A DNA stretch of 45,619 nucleotides, taken from NCBI RefSeq assembly GCF_019024285.1, contig NZ_WMKZ01000035.1, forward strand, positions 1 through 45,619, in the 5' to 3' direction. The stretch is from Alkalihalobacterium elongatum. GTDB lineage: Bacteria > Bacillota > Bacilli > Bacillales > Bacillaceae_F. The stretch's first letter is position 1; each line of letters opens with the position of its first letter. The notes beneath the pieces are model-generated. The model was not told where the DNA came from. It worked only from the letters and a program-made list of their open reading frames with translations, and made no database searches. Positions 1-8,127 of the stretch are shown piece by piece. A program made the translations under genes and the position numbers.

Positions 1-61
1 CCCTATTCAATATAGGGATCACCTTCTAGTTGCATAGTCTCTTTTTTTATAGTGTCCTTGA

Positions 62-1150
62 CATGGGGACCAGTTTACACCTGGCCATACACCAGAACAT
101 ATTTCTTTTTTAGTGTTTGATGGGGGCGCGTCTTCGCCTATTGGTATTTTTACAGGAGACTTTGTCTTTGTGGGTGATATTGGGAGACCAGACTTGCTTG
201 AAAAAGCAGCAGGGATCAAAGATACTGCAGATAAAGGTGCAAAGCAAATGTTCCAATCTTTAAAACGCTTTGCAGAATTACCAGATCACGTTCAAGTTTG
301 GCCTGCTCATGGTGCTGGGAGCGCTTGCGGAAAAGCTCTTGGTGCAGTTCCTTCTAGTACAGTCGGCTATGAAAAAATGGCCAACTGGGCATTTAAACAT
401 AAAAATGAGGACGAGTTTGTAAAAGAATTACTCTCTGATCAACCCGAACCTCCTGTATATTTCGCTGAAATGAAACGAGTCAACAAAGTAGGTATTAAAC
501 TTCTAAGTGACTTACAAGCTGTAAAACGATTATCACCTACAAAAGAAATGATAGAAAACTGGATAAACAATAATACTACGGTCATTGATGTTCGGTCGTT
601 CCATGAATTTTCAAGAGGACACATTCAAGGAACCATTAATATCCCTTATACAAATTCTTTTACAAATTGGGCTGGCTGGTTTCTCGAATATGACAAACCG
701 TTCTATGTTATCGCTGAAGAAGGACAAATCAAAAATGTGATCGAAGACCTCCACTCTATCGGTATTGATACATTGAAAGGTTATATGAATACTACGATCA
801 TCGAGAGGCTTGAACAAGAAGGCCTTCAACTTCAGAAATACGATCAAATTTCAGCAGATGATTTACAATCTAAAATTGAAAAAAATGAAGTCTATGTGGT
901 AGACGTTCGTAATGAAAGTGAATACAAACAAGGAGCTATTCCTGGATCTCACCATATCATGTTAGGAACGTTAAAGGGACGAATTAACGAAATACCAACG
1001 GACAAGCCTGTAGTCGCAACATGTCAAGCAGGGGCTAGAGCAGCCATTGCAACAAGCATATTACAAGCAAATGGTATTATGAATGTAATTCATTTACGCG
1101 GGGGCTACTCTAGTTGGGAAAAAGTAAAAACACCAGCTAAATCCTGCTAA
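62..1150 (+). pseudogene. 5'-truncated MBL-fold / double rhodanese protein (persulfide dioxygenase-sulfurtransferase type)
   Basis: In frame from position 62 the translation gives the metallo-beta-lactamase motif HTPEHISF, then TGD and PAHG (metal ligands). Counted from the GTG at 113, two rhodanese domains follow at about residues 147-232 and 246-340. The first lacks a catalytic Cys; the second has CQAGAR with Cys304. An MBL, a pseudo-rhodanese and an active rhodanese in that order is the architecture of CstB-like enzymes, which oxidise persulfides and handle sulfane sulfur in the cytoplasm; B. subtilis YrkH is similar. The N-terminal half with the HxHxDH metal site is missing. Upstream in the same frame there are stops at 35, 50 and 59, and HGDQF joins TPGHTPEH with the usual intervening residues absent. 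I read it as a decayed gene, though the GTG at 113 could still start a shorter ORF. The window edge limits certainty. Confidence 0.6.
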
Positions 1151-1176
1151 TAAATATATTAAGCTTTCCAGATTGA

Positions 1177-1217
1177 AAAAGGGTGGCTGCAATAAACTGT
1201 TGCAGCCACCCTTTTAT
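1177..1217 (+). terminator. Rho-independent terminator after the rhodanese gene
   Basis: A long perfect stem, aaaagggtggctgcaa pairing with ttgcagccaccctttt around a short loop, is followed by a T-rich stretch. It lies about 25 nt after the stop codon. Confidence 0.85.
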
Positions 1218-1311
1218 CTTCTTACTCGACTATACTTTGTAAACCAGAAGATAACTCCTCATAAATTTTTCTAAGAACTGTGATTTTAAGAACTGGTATA
1301 GTTGATACTAA

Positions 1312-1407
1312 TTAATAAACAAATATAGCTAATAAAATCAAAATTAATCCAAAAAGTCCTGCCCCAATATCAATCAATACAATATCCTTACCCTTTAAAG
1401 CTTCCAT
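1312..1407 (-). CDS. Possible 31-aa single-pass membrane peptide
   Basis: A short ORF starting MEALKGKDIVLIDIGAG is followed by a hydrophobic stretch LFGLILILLAIFVY. It lies 25 nt downstream of the 120-aa gene on the same strand. No convincing ribosome site precedes its ATG, so it may be chance or a remnant. Confidence 0.25.
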   Translation of the reverse strand: MEALKGKDIVLIDIGAGLFGLILILLAIFVY

Positions 1408-1432
1408 TAGGTTAAGAAGAATTAGCTATTCT

Positions 1433-1795
1433 CTATTTTTCTTCATAATATTTTTCAGGGTTGGATATTTTATTTTCAACAAAAAATTTTGCTTCCCTTT
1501 TAAACATATCTATATAAGTCTCTTTAGCCATACTTAAATCGCCCAACTCGTCAACACTACCCTCTACATTAACAGTATCCTCTTTTAAATCTATGAACAC
1601 CTTCATATAAATCCTATTTTTATAAATAACAGTACCGATTACCTTTTGTTCCTTTAAGTTAACCTCTGGATATTGGTGACGTACTCCTGTGGGAACAAAT
1701 AAAGTATATCCTACATTCTTTTTTCTTTTAAAAAATACCCACACTCTCAAAACAGCCATCCATAAAAATCTTTGTATGACTCGAATTATTCGCAT
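1433..1795 (-). CDS. Hypothetical protein, 120 aa, N-terminal hydrophobic segment
   Basis: The start ATG at 1795 has AAGGAG 8 nt upstream. The first 20 residues (MRIIRVIQRFLWMAVLRVWV) form a hydrophobic or amphipathic helix followed by KRKK, consistent with membrane association with the body on the cytoplasmic side. The rest is mixed alpha/beta and ends in a charged tail (NPEKYYEEK). I do not recognise the family. It belongs to a run of small minus-strand genes of unknown role at the left of the window. Confidence 0.65.
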   Translation of the reverse strand: MRIIRVIQRFLWMAVLRVWVFFKRKKNVGYTLFVPTGVRHQYPEVNLKEQKVIGTVIYKNRIYMKVFIDLKEDTVNVEGSVDELGDLSMAKETYIDMFKREAKFFVENKISNPEKYYEEK

Positions 1796-1896
1796 TCCAT
1801 AAACTCCTTAACATTAATAGCAATAACCCATCTAATTCAACATTACCATATTTTAGTTTATCAAAGTATCCTACTTCGTTACTTGAAGAACGAACT

Positions 1897-2082
1897 CTAT
1901 AATGCCTTTTTCCCTCTTCTCAAATACTTATATAAACCTGACAATGCGATTATAAATAAAACTGTCATTGAAGTACCGTAGAATATGGATTTAAATGTAT
2001 AACTAAGCGATTCCATACTACTTACCATCGCAGAACCTAAAATACACGATATTACAATCACTAATAATAGTTTAGTTTTCAT
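1897..2082 (-). CDS. Small two-pass membrane protein, 61 aa
   Basis: The ATG at 2082 is preceded by GGGAGGAGA at good spacing. The sequence has two hydrophobic segments, about residues 3-20 (LLLVIVISCILGSAMVSS) and 35-52, and a basic end KYLRRGKKAL, giving a hairpin with both ends probably inside. The first segment could instead be a signal sequence. No family recognised. Confidence 0.6.
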   Translation of the reverse strand: MKTKLLLVIVISCILGSAMVSSMESLSYTFKSIFYGTSMTVLFIIALSGLYKYLRRGKKAL

Positions 2083-2459
2083 TCTATTCTCCTCCCTTCA
2101 AATAAAATTGAAATTTACCTTTGATAAAAACTACTATTTTATTAACCTGCTTCATTATCATTCGGGCCTTTAACGCTTAATGCAATTAAGTGCTTGAATT
2201 ACTTTTTTTCCATAAACATTCTCGCTATCCCAAAAAGAAGTTACTTCAAATAGTAACTTCTTTTCCCTGTTCTCATTGTTTCTATAAAAAATAGGAGCAT
2301 TTATTCAGCTCTGGCCATACATTACTAATCCTATAAAGAACAAAGCTATTCCTTTTTTCATAACTCCTCCAACCGTTTCTTATTCTTATCCCACAATAGT
2401 TGAAGATGCGGCAGCCCTGTTCTGCTTCCGCTCTTGTTAATGAAATAAGATTTATTTAA
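2083..2459. other. Intergenic stretch with a terminator and a 17-codon ORF remnant
   Basis: About 375 bp without a normal gene. At 2308-2361 on the minus strand, GGAGGAG closely precedes ATG AAA AAA and a 17-residue hydrophobic ORF (MKKGIALFFIGLVMYGQS) that stops abruptly. It looks like the broken front of a small membrane protein, or a leader. Nothing else is recognisable apart from the hairpin listed separately. Confidence 0.3.
2232..2264. terminator. Bidirectional hairpin terminator
   Basis: The stem aaaagaagttac / gtaacttctttt around an 8-nt loop has A-rich and T-rich flanks on both sides, so it can act on either strand. It is well placed to end minus-strand transcripts from the lipoprotein region. 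Confidence 0.7.
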
Positions 2460-2903
2460 TCATTTCTCTTTATTGATCAATTCAAATGAATCTTCAAAAT
2501 CATCCCATTTTACATTAACTTTAATAACCTCATCTTCTTGTACTTTTGCACCAGTGCTACGACCACTCGTTGAAAACGTAATATCATTAGGAGGTTCATC
2601 AAACTCCCTACTCCTACTGCCTCCACTAGCTCTTGCATCATAAGAAAACTCTAGATTTTCTATTGTTTGGATATCTTCAGGTGAACCCTTGTAAGTTATT
2701 CTAAAATCTTCATTGGCTTCATTAGAATATGTGGTTACTCCTTCTTCTTCACCCCATATTTCCGCCCCTTTATAAATATATTCAGCCTCCCAAAACTCAC
2801 CTTCACCTATAAACGTGTACTCATAGTTAGTCACTTCTTCATTCGAGCATCCACCAAGTATCATAATCATTATAAATATTGAAGTAATAAATAGATTTTT
2901 CAT
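2460..2903 (-). CDS. Hypothetical lipoprotein, 147 aa
   Basis: The start is placed at the ATG at 2903 (MKNLFITS), which has a G-rich ribosome site about 8 nt upstream, rather than an upstream in-frame codon. A signal peptide of about 18 residues ends in the lipobox LGGC, so it should be a membrane-anchored lipoprotein outside the cell. The mature part contains YEYTFIGEGEFWEAEYIY and a beta-rich, acidic body, resembling the small beta-sandwich lipoproteins common in Bacillus. No function is assigned. Confidence 0.65.
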   Translation of the reverse strand: MKNLFITSIFIMIMILGGCSNEEVTNYEYTFIGEGEFWEAEYIYKGAEIWGEEEGVTTYSNEANEDFRITYKGSPEDIQTIENLEFSYDARASGGSRSREFDEPPNDITFSTSGRSTGAKVQEDEVIKVNVKWDDFEDSFELINKEK

Positions 2904-3033
2904 CTCTAATCCCCCTAACAATTAAATTTATCTCTTAATTGTTACTTTTTAATAACCCAAAATATGACTATACCTAATCCCAGTAAGATAACCACAATAT
3001 ATAAATACCAGTAATCAATAAACTAATTCCCAT

Positions 3034-3435
3034 TTACTTAATACGTCCCTTACCAGCCAACTGATACTCCTCTTGGTTACTTATTTGCTCCAACTTATAG
3101 ACATGACCAAAATCGTCATCTTCTCTAAATGATCTAGCGGAAACCATGTACTCTTCGCCCTCTTCAATTAAGTTATAGACCATTGATTCCTCGATGAATA
3201 TTTTAAAACGCTCACGATTCTCTTCCTTTTCATACGCGTTATATCCAATAATCCACATTTCAAAATATTGCCCTGGCTCAATATAGTGGTGTTTTTCTTC
3301 TACGATCATACCTCCCATACCAATACTCTTGGACATTTGAGAATTTTCATAGAAGAAGAAATAACTAATCACTAGAGCAACAACAGACATTACTACTAAA
3401 ACAAACCATTTTTTGCTGTTTAATATCAATAACAT
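3034..3435 (-). CDS. Hypothetical single-pass membrane protein, 133 aa
   Basis: The reading frame is open further upstream, but that part translates a dispersed repeat. The start is placed at ATG 3435 (MLLILNSKKW), directly after GAGGGGG. Residues about 9-27 (FVLVVMSVVALVISYFFFY) form one transmembrane helix, followed by an extracellular domain of about 105 residues. No family recognised. The repeat just upstream has displaced or removed the original promoter region. Confidence 0.6.
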   Translation of the reverse strand: MLLILNSKKWFVLVVMSVVALVISYFFFYENSQMSKSIGMGGMIVEEKHHYIEPGQYFEMWIIGYNAYEKEENRERFKIFIEESMVYNLIEEGEEYMVSARSFREDDDFGHVYKLEQISNQEEYQLAGKGRIK

Positions 3436-3440
3436 TACCC

Positions 3441-3534
3441 CCTCAACTAACGCAGCACGGGAACCGTCCCAACCGTCCCTGTGCTTCTCCATGTTCATTC
3501 TAAGAAGCAGGCCGTACCCCTGCTTCCTTAACAC
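3441..3534. repeat. Dispersed repeat family C (CCGTCCC / GCTTC type)
   Basis: It contains gaaccgtcccaaccgtccct and two copies of a GAAGCA/TGCTTC motif in an imperfect inverted arrangement. Related pieces occur at 5428-5452, 8100-8122 and 16245-16310. It sits directly after the stop of the AlkD-like gene and before the next minus-strand gene. Confidence 0.55.
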
Positions 3535-4187
3535 AAATGTTTAAGTGCTTCACGTTTGCTAAGGTTTTGCAGCGGCGTTTTTTCAACAAAAGTAATGACG
3601 GATTGTGGATTGCTTTTTCCATATTGTCTTAATGCCCAACCAATAGCTTTTGCGATAAAAAACTCCGTCTCACTCGCATGCTTTTCGCAATAATAAAACA
3701 AGCGTTCTTCATCCGTATTTTCCTTAAAGGAAAGTTGATGCAAGATGGCTGTCCTTTTTACCCACATGTTATCATCTTCAATCCACTCGTCCATTACTTT
3801 CGCTTGTTCAGGAAATTTCATAAGAATATACCCAACCACATTACTTGCAATTAAATCGACTGTATCCCACCATGACTTTGAAGTTATTAGTTCCTTCACC
3901 TGTGTTAAGTCACTAGAAGATAAGTGTTTCTGGGATTTCTTTAAATAATCAACGGCAACGTATTGGTACTCTCTCTCGGACTGCTCCCAAAGATCAAAGA
4001 TTAGTTTCCAGTCGATAGGTTTCTTACCTACTTGCCACTCTTTGAATAATTTGGCAGTAATCTTTCTTCTTTCTGGGGTTTGAATTCCAAAGAATTCAAA
4101 ATGATTTTTCATATAGGCAGACATACCTTTTGCTTTTTCCTTATTTTCCATTTCTTTAAAATGATCGGTTATGTCTTGAACTTGCAT
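3528..4187 (-). CDS. AlkD-like DNA alkylation-repair glycosylase
   Basis: A 219-aa all-helical protein of the AlkD / DNA alkylation repair family. AlkD proteins excise positively charged alkylated bases (3-methyladenine, 7-methylguanine) from DNA using HEAT-like repeats. Diagnostic features are the N-terminal MKNHFEFFGIQTPERR, the SWWDTVDLIASNVVG segment (Trp and Asp of the active-site region), and WVKRTAILHQL and WALRQYGK, which supply the Arg and Trp that line the DNA groove. Length is close to the family norm (about 220-240). The C-terminus KREALKHLC ends at the edge of a dispersed repeat, so the last few residues may have been replaced. Confidence 0.88.
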   Translation of the reverse strand: MQVQDITDHFKEMENKEKAKGMSAYMKNHFEFFGIQTPERRKITAKLFKEWQVGKKPIDWKLIFDLWEQSEREYQYVAVDYLKKSQKHLSSSDLTQVKELITSKSWWDTVDLIASNVVGYILMKFPEQAKVMDEWIEDDNMWVKRTAILHQLSFKENTDEERLFYYCEKHASETEFFIAKAIGWALRQYGKSNPQSVITFVEKTPLQNLSKREALKHLC

Positions 4188-4272
4188 GGATTATCACTCC
4201 TGTATTAATGCTAAAATTCTTCTTTCTCCTTTAATAAGGTTCGCAGTTTAAACTGTTGTTCCATAATAAAAC

Positions 4273-4416
4273 CTACTTGCTTCTACTCTCTTTCAATTCT
4301 TCCCGTATTTTTTTAAGCTCCTCTGTTTGTTCGAGGACATTATTGTTAAGTTTTCTTAATGCATCATAAATTCCATAAATCCCAGCGAAAATCAAAATCA
4401 AAAATAGGAGTTCCAT
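4273..4416 (-). CDS. Small membrane/coiled-coil protein, 47 aa
   Basis: A 47-codon ORF with ATG at 4416 preceded by AAGGA about 7 nt upstream. One transmembrane helix (residues 3-16, LLFLILIFAGIYGI) is followed by a charged heptad-like helix with LRKL, VLEQTEELKKIREELKES. That is a short membrane-tethered coiled coil with the tail probably inside. It lies 29 nt downstream of the lipoprotein gene on the same strand and is probably cotranscribed with it. Unrecognised family. Confidence 0.6.
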   Translation of the reverse strand: MELLFLILIFAGIYGIYDALRKLNNNVLEQTEELKKIREELKESRSK

Positions 4417-4445
4417 ATCAATTCCTTCTTTCTGTTAATAGAAAA

Positions 4446-5087
4446 TTATTTATTTTCACTAATTAGTTTTTCCAAAAAAGGGATGGTCTCGTCTACGGTG
4501 AGTGTTTCATTCTCATAATGTCCAAAGCTATAACGGTATTTTTTATCATCGGAAAACCACAAATAGAACATCGGAGTCTCTCTACCATCCCAAATATAGT
4601 AATAGACTTTTTTTCCGTCAACATCGATATGAGGCATTTCATCGAATGAATGGAAAACCGTGTTTTCCAACGCATTTTTTTCATCCTCAACAGGTTCTTG
4701 AATTTTCATGATGGACATCTCACCATATCTTATATCTTCCGAGTGAGCATAGAGCGTTCTAAAATTCGCATTTCTTTCTTGTTCATTTTTGTTGATTTCA
4801 GTTACGTTATACTCATTTTTGCTACTTTTTTCTCCAAACACCATTCTAATTTCATTCGGTTGTTCAGCTAATTCAACCATACCCGAAGCAATCGATTCCG
4901 TTGGAAAATGCATTGAAAGAATGACAACATCCCAACCATCTGGTAATTCAAACACTCTAAACTCAAAATCGTTTGGAACAGCATCAAACGGTGGTTGCAA
5001 AGCATCTGAACCAGAATTGTCTGATTGACAACCGAATAAGAGTAGGACGGATAGTAATAGGAGCAGAGCACTGTTTAAACGTTTCAT
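4446..5087 (-). CDS. Hypothetical lipoprotein, 213 aa
   Basis: The ATG at 5087 follows AAAAGGGGA. The signal peptide MKRLNSALLLLLSVLLLFGC ends in lipobox LFGC, and a Ser/Asp-rich linker follows. The mature domain of about 180 residues is beta-rich (FEFRVFELPDGWDVV, KKVYYYIWDG, MFYLWFSDDKKYRYSFGHYE) and probably extracytoplasmic. The family is not recognised. The small coiled-coil gene follows directly. Confidence 0.7.
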   Translation of the reverse strand: MKRLNSALLLLLSVLLLFGCQSDNSGSDALQPPFDAVPNDFEFRVFELPDGWDVVILSMHFPTESIASGMVELAEQPNEIRMVFGEKSSKNEYNVTEINKNEQERNANFRTLYAHSEDIRYGEMSIMKIQEPVEDEKNALENTVFHSFDEMPHIDVDGKKVYYYIWDGRETPMFYLWFSDDKKYRYSFGHYENETLTVDETIPFLEKLISENK

Positions 5088-5194
5088 GAATAAATCCCCT
5101 TTTCAGATAAGGTATCTCTTACTTTGCCCTCATTAAAGTTACGTTTGTACTTCGGTATGCGTTTCAGTTTATTGAAGAAAATGCCTTTTTTGCA

Positions 5195-5229
5195 CAAAAA
5201 AATAAAAGGAGCTGCATTTTTGCAACTCC
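5195..5229 (-). terminator. Terminator (minus strand)
   Basis: Read on the minus strand, ggagttgc and gcagctcc form a stem followed by ttttatttttttg. It lies downstream of the VanS-like kinase gene, beyond a dispersed repeat. Confidence 0.65.
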
Positions 5230-5328
5230 AGTTCTAAAAAGCATTTTTCCTAATAATCTCCCAGAAAATGCCCTGGTTGCTTCATAGAATTGTAATAAGT
5301 GGTCAAGCGAAGTTCGGTTTTCATTTTT

Positions 5329-5455
5329 TGTGGACCTCAGAGTGTCCTAAACTCAATATAACCCAGTAATTTTGATGAAATAGCGGCCTCTCAGTTCCCT
5401 AATTTCATGAGGATACTCACTCAAAAAGCAAGAGAACAGTTCCCCTGCTTCAAAA
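5329..5455. repeat. Dispersed repeat family B, copy 1 (divergent), joined to a family C tail
   Basis: Shares ggacctcag, aatagcggcctctcag and a tail agcaagagaacagttcccc-tgcttc with the copy at 7975-8122. It lies between the terminator and the 3' end of the kinase gene. No coding potential seen. Confidence 0.6.
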
Positions 5456-5476
5456 AAGCGTATGAGAAACCTTTCC

Positions 5477-6568
5477 TCATAAGCCATTACAACGTATAGG
5501 ATGTTTAACAGTGAAAGTCATCCATCCTTCCTTGTACTCAACATATACAACTCCTTTATGAAGTTCAACAATTCTTTTGGAAATGGCAAGTCCAAGTCCT
5601 GTACCTCGGTTTTCACTTCTTGCCTTGTCTCCTGTGAAAAACCGTCCAAACAATTTGTTTACATCTTCTACTGGGGGTTTTTCTACTCTATTGGAAACTT
5701 TAAAAACTGCCTGGCTTTCTTTTGTTTCCAGACTAATAATGATATCGGACGGTTTCAAACTATATTTTATGGCATTCATAAAAAGATTTTCATAAACACG
5801 AACAATTTTTTCTACATCCAAAAAAACAGGTATGTATTCTTCTGATATGTTCTTTTTTACACTTAATTGCTCCCTTTCAAAAATGGGGATGTATTCTCCA
5901 ACTATTTGCTCCAATAGAGCAGCTAAATCAACTTCCACTAAGTTTAACTTTAGATCAGGGTCGGACAAACGGGTATATTCAAACAGTTCATCAATTAACA
6001 GTTTCAATCGCAACGATTTGGCATGAGTGGTCTCAACATATTCATCAAGCTGTTTTCTGCCTTCATACTGTCCTTTTTTTAACAAGTCCAAATATCCAAT
6101 GATGGAAGTTAAAGGTGTTCGTAAATCATGGGAGACATTGGTTATAAGTTCATTTTTAGCCGCTTCCAAGCGTCTTTCATGCTCAAATTTATTCTCCAGC
6201 TCTTTGGACATATAGTTAATATTCTCGGCAAGTTGAGTCAATTCGTCTTTTCCTTCAAGTTTTATAGTTAGACCCAACCTCCCATTTGCTATGTGGTTCA
6301 CACTCTCTGTGATTAGCTTCAGGTATGCTATTTTTTTTCGAACCATTAATAAGAATGGAGCAATAAATGCTAATATTCCAGTTGTAAAAATAATAAGGTT
6401 CATCAAATTAAAATGTAGTACACTTTGCTCATTAAAATAACCTATGTTATAAAGATGTCTAAAGAGCAGAGCATTTAAGACCAACACAATATATGAAACA
6501 AAAAAACTAACAGCAATCGCACCTAGAAGCTTTAAAATTAGTTTGTTTCTAAGCCTATTCATCCTCAT
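5477..6568 (-). CDS. VanS-like sensor histidine kinase
   Basis: A 363-aa membrane kinase with transmembrane helices at about 12-35 and 56-76 around a short extracellular loop, a HAMP-like linker (about 77-130), an H-box SHDLRTPLTSIIGYL with phospho-acceptor His147, an N-box (NLFMNAIKYS), and G-boxes ending GTGLGLAISKRIVELHKG. It phosphorylates the response regulator encoded just upstream. Its ATG overlaps the regulator stop as ATGA, so the two are translationally coupled. The short sensor loop suggests sensing of a membrane or envelope signal. VanS-like refers to domain layout only; no vancomycin resistance genes are nearby. Confidence 0.92.
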   Translation of the reverse strand: MRMNRLRNKLILKLLGAIAVSFFVSYIVLVLNALLFRHLYNIGYFNEQSVLHFNLMNLIIFTTGILAFIAPFLLMVRKKIAYLKLITESVNHIANGRLGLTIKLEGKDELTQLAENINYMSKELENKFEHERRLEAAKNELITNVSHDLRTPLTSIIGYLDLLKKGQYEGRKQLDEYVETTHAKSLRLKLLIDELFEYTRLSDPDLKLNLVEVDLAALLEQIVGEYIPIFEREQLSVKKNISEEYIPVFLDVEKIVRVYENLFMNAIKYSLKPSDIIISLETKESQAVFKVSNRVEKPPVEDVNKLFGRFFTGDKARSENRGTGLGLAISKRIVELHKGVVYVEYKEGWMTFTVKHPIRCNGL

Positions 6569-7251
6569 ATTTTATAGCCTACTCCCCAAACTGTCTTAAT
6601 ATAAATGGGATGCTTCGGATCTTCTTCTAATTTATCTCGAATTTTTGTAATGTGAACCATCACGGTATTATCTGACTTAAAAAAGTCTTCCTTCCAAACG
6701 GCTTCATAAATTTTCCCTATGCTCATGACAATCCCTTTGTTACGGGCAAGAAGCTCCAGAATATCGAATTCCTTTGGAGTTAGCCTAACATCCTTCCCCC
6801 TTACCGATACTTGGCGTGTGTCTGTATTGACTTTTAAATCTCCAATTTCGATTAATGTCTGATTATTGTCTTTATCGTTATTATATTTTTTATATCTTCT
6901 TAATTGAGATTTCACTCTAGCGATTAACTCTAATGGGTTAAATGGCTTCGATAAATAATCATCAGCCCCTGATGCAAGACCTTGTATTTTATCGATATCT
7001 TCAGACTTTGCAGAGAGCATAATGATAGGCATGTTTCTTTCTTGCCTGATTTGCATACAAGCTTCAATACCATCCATTTCGGGCATCATAATATCTAAAA
7101 TAATGAGGTCAAAATCTATATTCTCTAATAATTTCAAAGCAACTATAGCACTTTCCGCTTGTTTGGTTTGCATTCCTTCATTTTCTAAATAAACTGAAAT
7201 AAGCTTTCTAATCTCTTTATCATCGTCAACAATAAGAATTTTGGACTCCAT
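6565..7251 (-). CDS. VanR/OmpR-family response regulator
   Basis: Start placed at ATG 7251 (MESKILIVDDD) because GGAGG lies 6 nt upstream. 228 aa with a receiver domain (acidic DDD, phospho-acceptor Asp53 in LIILDIMMPEMDG, conserved Lys102 in SKPF) and a winged-helix DNA-binding domain (RLTPKEFDILELLARN, VMVHITKIRDKLE, TVWGVGYKI). It is the partner of the kinase directly downstream (ATGA overlap). Its 5' end overlaps the methyltransferase gene by about 26 bp, giving a tight three-gene operon. It probably controls its own operon. Confidence 0.93.
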   Translation of the reverse strand: MESKILIVDDDKEIRKLISVYLENEGMQTKQAESAIVALKLLENIDFDLIILDIMMPEMDGIEACMQIRQERNMPIIMLSAKSEDIDKIQGLASGADDYLSKPFNPLELIARVKSQLRRYKKYNNDKDNNQTLIEIGDLKVNTDTRQVSVRGKDVRLTPKEFDILELLARNKGIVMSIGKIYEAVWKEDFFKSDNTVMVHITKIRDKLEEDPKHPIYIKTVWGVGYKI

Positions 7252-7831
7252 AGATTTCCTCCACATTTTTTTCTAGCATCGAACAATTAAACACAAAAGC
7301 AGGTGGAAAATTCCTTAGTTCTCTCTTTACATCTATTTTGCCAAAAAATTGTTCAATGAATGCCTTTTTAAATTTAGTGTATTGGAAAGTAATGAATTGT
7401 CCTTCCTTATCTAATATTTTCGAAGTATTCAATAGAATTTTATATGACACCTGTTTTGGTAAACTTGCGAAAGGCAGACCTGAAATAACATAGTCTGCAT
7501 AAGGAATACTATGTTTTCTAAGATGTAGGTCAATATGTTCTGCTGATCCCTGTACGATTAGTAAATTTTTTTCCCTTCTAAATTTTTCTCTTAATAAGGA
7601 ATAAAATTCTTGATTATTTTCTACTAGCAAAATAATTGTTTTAGGGTTTCTTTTTTTAAGTAATTTTTCAGTAAATACCCCTGTTCCTGGTCCATATTCA
7701 ACAATATATTTTGCTTTATTGAAATCGATTTGTTCCACCATTTTATCCCCGAGGAACCGTGAACTTGGGAGAATGGCACCAACTGTTTTCGGATTAACTA
7801 TATATTGAAATAAGAAGGAAAAACGTTTCAT
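7226..7831 (-). CDS. Class I SAM methyltransferase (phospholipid / rRNA-dimethylase-like)
   Basis: Start placed at ATG 7831 (MKRFSFLFQYI), with GGAGTGGTGAAG upstream, not at an earlier in-frame codon. About 201 aa. Motif I is VEYGPGTGVFTEKLL, motif II-like LLVENN, then VQGSAEHIDL, and a catalytic-loop-like VISGLPFASLP resembling the NLPY loop of KsgA/Erm enzymes and the LP loop of phospholipid N-methyltransferases (PmtA). The N-terminal NPKTVGAILPSSRFLGDKMV is typical of the PmtA-like branch. It is the first gene of an operon with a two-component system, so its substrate may be an envelope lipid. That substrate is inference. Confidence 0.75.
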   Translation of the reverse strand: MKRFSFLFQYIVNPKTVGAILPSSRFLGDKMVEQIDFNKAKYIVEYGPGTGVFTEKLLKKRNPKTIILLVENNQEFYSLLREKFRREKNLLIVQGSAEHIDLHLRKHSIPYADYVISGLPFASLPKQVSYKILLNTSKILDKEGQFITFQYTKFKKAFIEQFFGKIDVKRELRNFPPAFVFNCSMLEKNVEEIYGVQNSYC

Positions 7832-7846
7832 CTTCACCACTCCATT

Positions 7847-7914
7847 GGTTTGAATTGATAGTTCAATTTTAAAATTCAAACCTAAAGAACAAGCAGCGAA
7901 AAATCTTAAGATTT
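7847..7914 (-). promoter_or_regulatory. Inverted repeat and palindrome upstream of the methyltransferase-VanRS operon
   Basis: ggtttgaatt (7847-7856) and aattcaaacc (7873-7882) form a 10-bp perfect inverted repeat just upstream of the ribosome site. AAATCTTAAGATTT at 7901-7914 is a perfect 14-bp palindrome a little further out. Either could be the operator for the operon's response regulator or an RNA hairpin in the leader. Confidence 0.4.
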
Positions 7915-7974
7915 CTTAAATATTATTTTAACTTCGCAATACCCCCGGTTTAAAAGCTACTCGGAAATTGAAAA

Positions 7975-8122
7975 CGGATTTTTGGTTTTAGCGGACTGTG
8001 AGGACCTCATTCGCTTAAGTTAGCATAACCATCTCAAAAACTAGTAAATAGCGGCCCTCGGAGTCAATAATTTCACAAATAGGCTCACTCCACCAAGCAA
8101 GAGAACCGTCCCCCCTGCTTCT
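7975..8122. repeat. Dispersed repeat family B, copy 2, with family C tail
   Basis: Contains gcggactgtgaggacctc, the core aaaaactagtaaatagcgg (8037-8054) and a family C tail gagaaccgtccccc-ctgcttc. It lies between the lipoprotein gene 3' end and the operon promoter region of the methyltransferase. Confidence 0.7.
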
Positions 8123-8127
8123 TTCTA

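Noticed and set aside
3436-3534. N-terminal extension of the 133-aa membrane protein
   Set aside because: It is a translated dispersed repeat; the internal ATG follows GAGGGGG.
5501-5845. Plus-strand ORFs opposite the histidine kinase, and similar ORFs opposite other long genes
   Set aside because: They are frame shadows of conserved genes, with no start signals or family features.
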